Assembly (NCBI GenBank): GCA_023078685.1
Contig: JALGAS010000010.1
Coordinates: forward strand, 682,001 to 746,000
DNA: 64,000 nt
DNA from: Neopestalotiopsis rosae
Lineage: Eukaryota > Ascomycota > Sordariomycetes > Amphisphaeriales > Sporocadaceae
Direction of reading: 5' to 3'
In this document: piece by piece, positions 37,209 through 46,588 of the stretch
Layout: each line of letters begins with the position of its first letter
Numbering within the stretch: the first letter of the stretch is position 1
Notes under the pieces: model-generated
Told to the model about the DNA's origin: nothing
Seen by the model: only the letters and a program-made list of their open reading frames with translations
Database searches by the model: none
Program-made: the position numbers and the translations under genes

Positions 37209-38954
37209 ATGGCAGACCAGCAGGGGGACCAATGGGAAGGTGTCGACAGGCTGCCTGTCGCGAAGACTCTGCAAGTCGTCGACAAGGAAGATTTGCCTAT
37301 ATACCAGCGCAAGTCTGTCGCCAGTAACCCCGGGGGTTGCTTTACAGCCTTCACTGGGAATATCATCTCGGCTGTTTCTACGCTACCATACTCGATCACA
37401 TATCACGCGGGTGGAGATTGGGAACTGGGATCTCAACGCAGCCAATCTGCGCTGTTCGATTCTTTTTCTTATTTGTCTTCGGATGAGTCACCTTGGTACC
37501 ATACTGTGGTGGCAGGAACTGGCGAGATCTTGGCCCCAACTAACACACTGTCTCCCTCTGCCGCACCTCCAGATACGAGGAATATCGACCGTGCCAATTC
37601 GCTTCCAGCTTCTATTCCTCTAGATGGCCATGGGCTGCCGACACCGTCAGATAACCTGTTCATTCCACGACACCACCAGCTCGAATTGCAACAGAAGATT
37701 TCCCAGCACAAGATGATCAAGACAGCCCTGATCTGGTTATCAGACGACAATGAGCAAAACGATAAGGGAATCCATCTCAGAGATCAGGGTCGATGGAGTC
37801 GCTACGCCGACCAGAATCTCTATACCCTATTCCACTACGAGGAACATGAGCCCACAGATGGGCGAGCGGAGCATATTCAATGGGACGACTACTACCGGAT
37901 GAACCTGAGGTTTTCTGATAAAATCGCAGAACTCTACAAGCCGGGCGATATCGTTATTATTCACGACTTTCAACTTATGCTGCTACCAAATATGCTGCGA
38001 TTACGGGCTCCAAAGATATACATATCCTTTTTCCTGCATTGCCCCTTTCCAAGCAGTGAGTTTTTCCGCTGCCTTCCGAGGCGCAAGGAAATCCTTGAAG
38101 GTGCTCTTGGTGCCAACTTGATTGGCTTCCAGTTACACAGCTATTCTCGCCACTTTTCAAGCTGTTGCACTTGGATTCTAGATTTACATTCCGACTCCTT
38201 CGTTATTCATACATTAAGGAGCCGCGTCAAAGTAGAAGTTCTCCCTATCGGTATCGACGCCGCAAAATGCCAACAGCTCGCCTGGTCAGGATTAGTGGAC
38301 CAAAAGCTTGCAGCGCTACAAAACCTTTACGCCGGTAAAAAGCTTATCATTGGGTGCGATAGCTTAAACAGTATCCGCAGTATCGTCCAAAAATTGATGG
38401 CTTTTGATCGGTTTCTAGAGCTCTTCCCCGAGTGGAAGGAGAAGGTCGTTCTAATTCAAGTAACCTTTCCGACTAGGATTACAGGCCTCACGGAATCGGA
38501 AAACAAAATGGTCAGCAGAGTAAACGAGCTAGTTATGAAGATTAATGGCAACCATGGAAGTCTTGGTTTCTCGCCTGTCCAACACTTCCTCCAATATCTT
38601 CCCCCGGACGAATACTATGCCTTACTTAGGGCTGCAAACATTTATCTGAGTACATCCGGTACTGATGGCATAAATACGACCACTCTAGAATATATTATTT
38701 GCCAGCGCGATACCCACGGTCCATTAATCCTATCAGGGTTTAGTGGGACAGCTGGAAGTCTTCGGGATGCCATTCAGATCAACCCCTGGGATTTCTCGGA
38801 TGTGGCTGAGAAAATTAATGATGCACTCACTATGTCAGAGGAGAAGCGTCAAGCCATGCAGTTGCGTCTGTACCATCATATTACCACAAACAATGTCCAA
38901 GCTTGGAGTACGAAATTCCTGCATAAGCTCTTACGGATAGTGTGCAACACTTAA
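37209..38954 (+). CDS. Tps2-like GT20 glycosyltransferase-domain protein without phosphatase domain
   Basis: The ATG at 37209 (context ACCATGG) opens a 581-residue intron-free frame. It aligns along its length with the N-terminal, trehalose-6-phosphate-synthase-like half of fungal Tps2: SALFDSFSYL, IIHDFQLMLLP, HCPFPSSEFFRCLPRRKEIL, GANLIGFQLHSYSRHF, EVLPIGID, VQKLMAFDRFL, FSPVQHF, TDGINTTTLEYI and INPWDFSDVA. Active synthases have a R-L-D-x-x-K-G type loop that binds the donor phosphate; here it reads CDSLNSIRSI, and HDYHL is HDFQL. Tps2 is known for a catalytically dead synthase half, so this looks like a Tps2-derived protein. Tps2 normally continues into a HAD-type trehalose phosphatase, but the frame ends at 38954 and no such domain follows. 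It may regulate or scaffold the trehalose synthase complex; it is unlikely to make trehalose alone. Confidence 0.85.
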   Translation: MADQQGDQWEGVDRLPVAKTLQVVDKEDLPIYQRKSVASNPGGCFTAFTGNIISAVSTLPYSITYHAGGDWELGSQRSQSALFDSFSYLSSDESPWYHTVVAGTGEILAPTNTLSPSAAPPDTRNIDRANSLPASIPLDGHGLPTPSDNLFIPRHHQLELQQKISQHKMIKTALIWLSDDNEQNDKGIHLRDQGRWSRYADQNLYTLFHYEEHEPTDGRAEHIQWDDYYRMNLRFSDKIAELYKPGDIVIIHDFQLMLLPNMLRLRAPKIYISFFLHCPFPSSEFFRCLPRRKEILEGALGANLIGFQLHSYSRHFSSCCTWILDLHSDSFVIHTLRSRVKVEVLPIGIDAAKCQQLAWSGLVDQKLAALQNLYAGKKLIIGCDSLNSIRSIVQKLMAFDRFLELFPEWKEKVVLIQVTFPTRITGLTESENKMVSRVNELVMKINGNHGSLGFSPVQHFLQYLPPDEYYALLRAANIYLSTSGTDGINTTTLEYIICQRDTHGPLILSGFSGTAGSLRDAIQINPWDFSDVAEKINDALTMSEEKRQAMQLRLYHHITTNNVQAWSTKFLHKLLRIVCNT

Positions 38955-40568
38955 CTGCCGTTACGATACCGCTGGATCGCACTATAGTTCTATAAGATTA
39001 CTGGAAAGCTGAAACGCTTGTTTTTTTTTTCTTTTTTAGTTTAACAGACGCTTATATGTTCATCGTTGGGAGCTTTTTGATAATGATGCTTCAAATTCTT
39101 TACAAAAACTTGGAGTATGAGTGCTAGGTGTCGTTATGCTGATAGGATGAGTTAGGCCAAAGTGAATCAGCTATATGAAGCAAAGAGTGAGTTAAAGGGC
39201 TTTAGACTGGCTCATGAGTGGAATCGTTAATTTAAGCGTACAAAATGCTCAGTTTAATTACTTAGGTGAGAATTGTCGACCAGCCTATGGGTGCTATCGC
39301 GAGATTCACTGGTAAATGACTACCATTTACCGTTGTAGTGACTATAACTTGACGCAAGTCGTAATGATTGCCAGCCCTGGACGGTGGTTGCCTTTGCAGC
39401 TAGACTCAGCTGCGGAGAATCAACCATTGAGCCTTACCTTGTACCACATACTCGTACTATCGAATGGCGTAGTCCCATTTCCTCAAAATCTATGTTCTTT
39501 CCGTGTCACACTCCCGGCAACTGCTTGCGCCAGCTCCACTAAAGCTGTCTCAGTCTCAGTATTTTATGAGTATGCAATAACTCTTGCTTTTAAGCACTAC
39601 CATTTTCGATTGTACTCGGACCCCTTTCGCATAAACCCGCGTTTTGCTCCACTTGGTCCCATTCCCGATATATAGCGTGAAGAGCTCGCCGAGCTAGAGT
39701 TCAAATGATGGCGATGCTAGTGTGGTCATCTGCAGCGATGACATAAATCTCACGCGACATTACACGTCAGATTCGAGGATTGTTTACTTCTATTAATATT
39801 TGTGCAAAATGAGTCGGAGCAACCTGAGACTACTAGTGCAGGGATGCAGAGTACCAGCCAGGTCTGCTAGCTATCAGGACAAACTAAGTGGAGTGCAGTG
39901 GCTAAGGGGTGTCTCGTTTAGTCCCTCCAAACCGCAATCGCCCACGCTAACGTAACGGATAAAGCATGCTATTGCACAAATGGCGCCTGGGAATCAAATT
40001 CAGCTGCTTAGCCCTAACTCTAGCGATCCATTATCTCAGGACTGTGTCTATCCTACCAAATATAGTGACAATATGGTACGCCCTGGAGACTCATGTATGA
40101 TTAATGCCCGGTCGAGTTTTGTTGCGTGAGATCACTTGTATAGTGATTTCACCATCGATTCAGAACCAACATACCCTTGAACATCCTGGACACAGCTTGG
40201 CTGTGTGTTTGTGTGGCTCCAATCCACATCCATCGAGCTGCCGGCGAGATTTTGGGAGTGTATTTATTGTTACATCATTCGAGAAACATGCCAATGTATG
40301 GTATCCTGGTATCTTCCAGGAACATAGTGGCTTGGGTTGGCAAGCAGGTCCATCAAAAATCGTTCTGTTACTTATACAAGGGAGCACCATCACTTTATGA
40401 GCAGAAATGGACTTGGTCCGGGCATTTTATCACAGAAATTTGAATATATGCGAGACATCTCAAACCGATGGATCGAGATTGAAACATGTACGATGATTCG
40501 ACTATTGATTTTCATTACACATGCCTCCCTCATCACCCTTCCCCTCCCCTGCCTCCCCCTCCTGCCCC
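38955..40568. other. Intergenic; part resembles DNA near 45.6 kb
   Basis: No gene is seen, and no trehalose-phosphatase domain follows the Tps2-like gene. The segment about 39875-39990 is similar to 45570-45690 (shared core TCGCCCACGYTAACGTAAC). Confidence 0.5.
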
Positions 40569-40676
40569 TCCGTCTCCCTCTCCGTCTCCCTCTCCGTCTC
40601 CCTCTCCGTCTCCCTCTCCGTCTCCCTCTCCGTCTCCCTCTCCGTCTCCCTCTCCGTCTCTCTCTCCGTCTCCGTC
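40569..40676. repeat. 12-bp minisatellite (CCGTCTCCCTCT)n
   Basis: About nine pyrimidine-only units in tandem, nearly perfect. In one frame they read Ser-Pro repeats fused to the hemerythrin relic that follows; I regard this as chance. Confidence 0.9.
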
Positions 40677-40725
40677 CGGATCTACCAAACTTCCGATTAC
40701 CATATCACTACACACAAGTGGCCTA

Positions 40726-41082
40726 ATGCGTTCTTCCATACGAATACTATTCACGGTTTTTCGCCGACAGGCCTTCTACTCTGTTCCTTTCCAGTAACGA
40801 TATGATCATACTTCAATGCCTTCGGGTCGGAGTAGTGACACCAGGAAGAGAGCGATGATCTAGTGGCATTTAAACAAGCCCTGAGCATCGCCGAGTCGAG
40901 CAAGCTGAGTGCATTGTTAAAGAGAAACCAAGACCTTTACCCCACGCGGAATCATCCTAGAGCACATAATGAACCACTATGTGAGGCGGTTATTGGTCTT
41001 ATAACAGCACTTAGAGATAAGTTGCACGGTATATTTGGAAGGTTCCTAGATGGAGAAGATGGGCCCCGCTTCAAGTTCGATA
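40726..41082 (+). pseudogene. Hemerythrin-type gene, copy 3, internally deleted
   Basis: The start, MRSSIRILFTVF, and the following RYDHTSMPSGRSSDT match residues 9-50 of copy 1 (MRSSTRILF, RYNYTSLPSGRSNNT) but with a stop between them. After about 40860 the similarity jumps to the copy-1 C-terminus: LYPTRNHPRAHNEP, VIGLITA and LRDKLHGIFGRF against PTRSHPN, VGLMTA and VDKLRDLFRKF. The whole iron-binding HHE domain (roughly 110-150 codons plus the intron) is missing at the junction. A RIPed transposon is inserted right at the 3' end (TA at 41081-41082). Confidence 0.85.
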
Positions 41083-41126
41083 ACGTCCGTCACCTACTTC
41101 TTGGCACCCCCCATATTTCGGCACCC
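41083..41126 (+). repeat. Left terminal inverted repeat of the RIPed element
   Basis: The 44 bp are exactly complementary to 42896-42939. Unlike the interior, the repeat keeps several CpA dinucleotides. Confidence 0.9.
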
Positions 41127-42895
41127 TAATTTTCGATGCGCTTATATTTTAATTATAAATTTTAATTAATTTTTATTTTAGTTCTGCTGCTATAATAATG
41201 CATTTTTTAAAATTATCGGGGTTTTTAAGGTCGCTGGATTTATTAGAATTATCGTTAACCTCGCCAACCTCGATTTAAGTCCTCCGGATAGCTTTAATAT
41301 CGGCAAATTTCGAATTTAGGCTTATTTTAATTTTCCTACGCTTCCTAGCCCTATTAGCATTAACCTATGCTTATAATACCTCGATTTTTCGTTAAATAAT
41401 TGCTAATTCGTAAGCCTTCCTATTAAAGCTTTTTTAAATTTTTCGAAATAATAAACGTTGCGTAAAAATATCGATATCGAGCTTGCTAAATAAGCTAAAT
41501 TAATTATAAAGCTTATTCCTTTTTCGAGGAATTAACTACGCTATTATTGCTATATTTATTACCTATTTTCTATTGCCCCGATTATCGAGATATCCTTTGC
41601 GAACCTCTCTAGTTTGCTTAATAAGAGTTTTCGCATTTTTAAGCAATAAAAGGCTTATTAGGGGTTTAGCTATGCTTATAAGCTATAATTTAATTTATTT
41701 TTAGCTATTAATAATATTTTTTTTATTAGGGCTATTTTCCGAGCTTTATTATAGCATATTAGGAAGTTCCTTTTGCCTATAATAATGCTATTATCCTATT
41801 AATTAAAATTCCTAAGCTTTTTTTTATATATTATTTTAAAAGGACCGAAAATTAATTAATTAAGAGGTTAAAAAATATGCGACGCATAAGGCGGCAAAAA
41901 TATTAAATATATTTTATTTTTAAAATATATATATATAAATTCCGTGGTTTCGTAGCTTTTATAGCTATTTAATATAAGCAATTTAGCCTTTTAAGGGTCG
42001 GCTAATTAGGTAGAAGGAATAAAGACTTTTTTTAATTATTCGATAGCTATAAAATTTAAAATTTACCTATTTTCTAATGCCGTAAACCTTTAAAAACGGA
42101 ATAAAATTAGATTTAAAGGAAATTATTATTGCTAAATATTTTTCCTTTTATATATTATAAATAAAAATAGCTTATTATTAATTACGGAAATATACTCGAT
42201 AAAAGTAGTTTAAGCACGTAAACTAGGCTATTTCTTTCGAATAAAATAAGCTTTTAATAATCTAAAAATAAGTCCGTTTAATCCCCTGCCTTTAAAGATA
42301 TTAGTCTCGTTTATATTATATCGATTCGTAAATTTAATAGCTATAATTTTAAATATAGCGAAATACCTAAATTATAGCCTAATAATATTAGTTATAGCTT
42401 TATTTATACGCTATAAATCGATAGCTCTGCTTTTATAAACCCTTATTAATGGTTTTTTTTTAATAAAGGATTGCATTTAGTTTTTTTTAAAAAGTTATTT
42501 ATTTTTATAGATTTTTAGGATGCGCTTAGCGAATTCCTTTAATTATTAATAAGACGGCGGCAGCCCTAAATTAGCCTAAATTCGAACCTAGGTAGCTAAA
42601 TAGCCTTCGTTAGTCGGTAAAAGCCTTTATTAATTAGAAAAGGCAATATCTCTTAATTAGGTGCCTTTTATCCGATTTTAAAGTGTTAATCGTAAAATAC
42701 CCTATTTTATCGCAGCTTTCTTAATAAATTAACTTTATGCGACTTTTTTAAGAGCCTGAGTAATATAGTCTTCCGTATACGAAGGCATTATTATTTAATA
42801 AAGCATTTTGCAAAATTTAGTAGTAATTAAACGTAAATTAATAAAAGAATAAAAATTTAAAAAAGGAGGGTATTTATGGCGGTAAGGGATTTTAG

Positions 42896-42939
42896 GGGTG
42901 CCGAAATATGGGGGGTGCCAAGAAGTAGGTGACGGACGT
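42896..42939 (-). repeat. Right terminal inverted repeat of the RIPed element
   Basis: This is the partner of 41083-41126, followed by TA at 42940-42941. Confidence 0.9.
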
Positions 42940-43174
42940 TATCCATAAGTCTGGTAGCAAGAATTGATTATTTAAGTGCTAGGGAACGAAAGAATCTTCA
43001 TTATTCTAGTACACAAATTGACCGGTTAATAGGCTTTTCCAATTGTTTCAAGTGCTGAAAGATATGGCTGGTTTTTGTTGAATGCGCTCGCTACAAAATC
43101 TCAACATTGTAGTCGCACCGACATCCCGTTAGTTGGGGTTAGGCGATGAGCGTTAGACCAGTATGTGCTCTTCC

Positions 43175-43393
43175 TTATCCAGTGAGTATTTCGCTGTTCC
43201 AGCCAAGAATTTGAAGGCAGTCGTCGCAAATGAAGCTGCGGATATTAAGGACTTGATGTTTGTAATAGGGGCAGTCTTTCATGGTCACGAAGTGCTGTTT
43301 CCGCGCCTCGGGGCAACAAATCGCAAAATGTTGTTGACTGCCTATTTTCTGGCAGATATAGCAGATTGTACGTAAATCTTTGGAGGGACACAT
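43175..43393 (-). CDS. Small Cys-rich protein
   Basis: From ATG 43393 the frame encodes 72 residues with eight Cys, at about positions 2, 11, 14, 26, 27, 41, 56 and 59. Two CxxC pairs (CYIC and CDDC) plus CCPEAR suggest a small zinc-binding module. No signal peptide is present, so it is probably intracellular. Tiny proteins of this style, starting MC and with CCPEAR-like and CxxC signatures, occur in many ascomycete genomes; I know no function for them. A dead paralogue is at 36392. Conservation of Cys and of the DCPYxK and SFICDxC blocks between the two copies supports real coding on this strand rather than on the overlapping plus-strand frame. Confidence 0.65.
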   Translation of the reverse strand: MCPSKDLRTICYICQKIGSQQHFAICCPEARKQHFVTMKDCPYYKHQVLNIRSFICDDCLQILGWNSEILTG

Positions 43394-44337
43394 TGTGTGT
43401 ACATTAAATCCAAAATAGAAATAAAAATGAGTTAATTAGATAAGGAGCTCCTATTGTAATTACTGTTGAATGTAAAGTACTGGCCGCTATTTATATAGTA
43501 ATGCTTGGGCAGTCTAATTAGGCATATCATGATGTAGCGGAAACGCGGCTCGGGGCTAATTGAAATTGAGGTCATTTGACTGATTATTTGTAGTATGGTA
43601 CTGCTCAAGTAGGGTCGTGAAGACATGTGTTCGTGTCGTCGGTGCTATACCAGTGCCACACAGAAATAATCTCGAAGCCCGGCACATGTGCGTGACGCAA
43701 GGCCAATACCCTCATGCGATTGGCAGTCTTGCCTTCCTAAATTAGTACTGCAGAAAATGCTTCAGGGCGCTCCGACAAAAAGCTCCGGCTGGATCGGATA
43801 TATACGGGGACTAATAGGGTGCATTTGCGTCAGTGGGCGGATATGCGGACAAAGAACAATAGCCTCGAGCCTTGAGCCAGGCCAAAAGGAAACGTGAACA
43901 ATTAATCGTCAAAGGAGAAACTCACAGGAATTTGATTCAACTACATGAATTCCAAAGCTTAAGGCGGTCTGTAGGGCGCACGCATGCAGACCATGATGGG
44001 CAATATAACCACAGTTGAGAGTAACAAATCAGTTGCTGTCCTCTATGCTTTAACACTGAAATTACAGAGAAGGATAATATATTACTTATACAAACACAAA
44101 ACAAGTAAAACTGCTAAGTTTCTCTTGCGGCACCGAAAACAGACCATAGGAAATCAATCAACATTCGATAGCTTATGCAATAGTTAGCTCTCGACTTTGG
44201 AAGGCCAATTTGCAGTCTTCTCACTTGTATTTTAATATGCCACCACGCCCTATCGACAAAATTCCTAAAGTATACTTGACTTGCCTGAAAGATTGGATAC
44301 TCCATCGGGCCTTGGGCAAATACAGTATCCATCTTGG
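43394..44337. other. Intergenic, nothing recognised
   Basis: No coding frame with a domain is visible; it holds the promoter side of the small Cys-rich gene and the 3' flank of the hydrophilic protein gene. Confidence 0.5.
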
Positions 44338-44878
44338 TCAAATTACTGCTTCCGAGCCACCATCACCCTTTTTCCTGGCTTCTCCCTCCCCCCTCTGCGG
44401 ATCATCTCGAGGATGTTCTGATGCAAGCTTCTTACTGGGCAGGTCGGATAAACTTGATGCAGCCTTGGTATCCTTTTTTTCCATCTGCACCGCAGTTGGT
44501 CAGTTTCTCATCGTGTCTTCAGATGCATAATTAACATACCATCTTCTTATACTCCTCGTGATCCCTCTTCTTCCCTTCCCAGTTCACCGATCCAGAGCTA
44601 TTGTCATTGGGGGCTGGAGACACCATCTGGCCAGTCTGTGATGATTTATGGACAGCCTTTGGGTTGCCCTTTTTTTGGCCATCTGGCTTCTTATACGTAT
44701 CAATGTTTCTTGATCCACTCTTGGCAGACGTCTCACGGTTATTAGAACTGTGGGTTGATGTGTCGCCGCGATGGCCCTCAAATCCATCGTGTCCACCGGC
44801 CGATACGCCTGAGAGAAGATAGGCAAGCCCGCCTACTGTCAAACCAATTGAGCCAGCGATCCTAACAAAATCAGCCAT
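44338..44878 (-). CDS. N-terminally anchored hydrophilic protein (hydrophilin-like)
   Basis: Exon 1 (44878-44540) starts at ATG 44878 and is joined in phase to exon 2 (44484-44338) across a 55-nt intron (GTATGT donor, CTGAC branch, CAG acceptor). The product has 161 residues. Residues 6-25 (RIAGSIGLTVGGLAYLLSGV) form one membrane segment or uncleaved signal. The rest is strongly hydrophilic and probably disordered, rich in Gly, Ser, Lys, Asp, Glu and Asn, ending GDGGSEAVI. No domain is recognised. Composition resembles hydrophilins/LEA-like proteins that accompany drought or salt stress, which is only an analogy. The clean two-exon structure is the main evidence that it is a gene. Confidence 0.6.
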
Positions 44879-46588
44879 AAATCGATGATTATGTAGGTAT
44901 AGGTAGTATTTACAAAGGCATTTCACTTGGCTTGGAAGCAACATGCTGGCTTGTATAGGTCCGTGTGGCAGGAGGACGCGCAGCATGGCGCATCGCCTTT
45001 CGGGAAACCGCGCGAACGGCAGTAAAGAGATGGTAAGACATGATTACAAGACCCTGAATCTGTGGATATTTTTCTTCGTACACGTACGATTAGTGGTCAG
45101 TAATATATAATAGCAGCCTACTCTAGATCATTGAAATGCGACGCTAATTGCATATTCAACGTAAGTTCGCCAGCCTACGTGTACCTCTTCAGAGTGGCTG
45201 GCGGCTTGGTGGCATCCTCAAGGCAGTCAAGATCCTATCCGTGATCACCTTGAAGACAATGGTACGTACAGATTGAATGGTTCAAGAGCAGATTCAACCA
45301 TGAGTTCATGTGGGGAACAAAAAGTATTCAAAACCTGGGGCAGCTTCTAGATAATTCTACTAGAGTTGGTATGATCTCTCTCCACGTCACTATGTTGCTG
45401 AAACATACTGTGTATCAAGGGAGCCCGGCAGGTCCAATTTTATGGCCGTTGACCGGGCATGTCCAGATGCCGGAGCTAACGCTTTTCAGCTTTGGCGAAC
45501 ACTAGATAGCCCAAAGCTTGCCGGGATTACACATGTGAAATATCGCATAACATACACCTAGCCATGAATTTCACAGGATAACTTAGTCAGGTGCAGTACC
45601 TAGGGGTTTGATTTGGTCCTTTGGAATAGCAGTCGCCCACGTTAACGTAACAAGGCACGCTAATGCAGATATGGTGCCCGAAGTAAGTTTAGTCACGCAG
45701 TAGTAATTTTCGCGGCTCATCACCTCTGGGCAGTTTTCGCATGCTCATTCATTATTTATATGACGTCAGTATTGCATTGAAATTAGCAAAGAACAACCCG
45801 CTCTTGAATTAGACACTAGGGTTTTTGACTGGTTCCGCTTGATTGTCCGTCGCCATGCATTAGCGCGCATGGGTTAGATCACAACAGTTTCCAGCGCTCG
45901 AATCCCAACCATAAGCTTGGTACAAACTTTCAATAACAAAATCGACATTAACTTACAAGTCTTTCGACTGTGACTGGTAGAGAACCGAAATATAAAATTT
46001 GACTTGGATTTAGAGTTAGATTGATTGTCAGGATGGAGAACACTTGTTGGAAGATGGAGGTCACAAGCGTAAGGGGTCGGGTCGTTCGACTCGTGTTCGA
46101 AGGCTTACACCTTGTGGTGATTGACTTTATGATTTGAACGTTGTCATCCCAGAAGCTGTGGAAAGTAAAGTGGCTGATGCTCTCTTCCATGTGGTACAGT
46201 CGCACCGAATCTCGATTTCAAGGTTCATATACCATTAAAATTTCATCACAGTGATGTACACAGCGAACAGCTCTGCCGACATCCTTAGATACAAGAACTG
46301 CCATGATGAGTATTCCCAAAGTTATCAACCTAAAGAACATATGTCTTTATATTGCATAAGTTTTCGCAGTTCACTTAGCACTTCTAGGGATACCAAGCTC
46401 TCAAGAACATCGACGATTCAACTCACGAACACATTAACTACAACCAGGAAGTCCATTTCTCCTCTACGATGGCGTCCACAGTTGCAGCGTCAGCCATTCC
46501 AAGTACCTATCTGCCATTTTTCTCACTTGACTGACCACGTTTTAGCCCCGTCTATTCGACGCAATACAAGCCGCACCCGACAGAGAAG
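44879..46588. other. Intergenic; contains a repeat-like block and the ADH leader
   Basis: The block about 45570-45690 resembles 39875-39990. Just before the ADH start, an intron-like stretch ends TTTTAG at 46543, followed by a frame reading VYSTQYKPHPTEK into the ADH ATG. This suggests a spliced 5' leader or a longer N-terminus whose first exon I cannot fix. Confidence 0.45.

Larger units (their letters stand above)
41083..42939 (-). mobile_element. RIP-mutated pogo/Fot1-like element, 1857 bp
   Basis: Perfect 44-bp inverted repeats (ACGTCCGTCACCTACTTCTT...) and flanking TA on both sides define the element. The interior aligns base by base with the intact element, and nearly all differences are C-to-T or G-to-A, mostly at CpA/TpG, the RIP signature. 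For example, GATTCATCAG has become GATTTATTAG. The transposase frame is destroyed by many stops. Length differs by 1 bp from the intact element, so no large indels occurred. The inverted repeats differ from those of the intact element at seven positions, including transversions, equally on both sides. Confidence 0.95.

Noticed and set aside
40486..40797. Ser-Pro repeat frame fused to the hemerythrin relic
   Set aside because: The repeat is a pyrimidine minisatellite, the frame is interrupted after a few codons of relic, and copy 1 has no such N-terminus.
43163..43375. Plus-strand frame resembling the minus-strand frame at 36459-36668
   Set aside because: The similarity is the shadow of the small Cys-rich gene on the opposite strand, where start, Cys pattern and end are conserved.
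45893..45915. T-loop-like GCTCGAATCCC, possible tRNA
   Set aside because: No matching acceptor, D-arm or anticodon stem can be folded around it.
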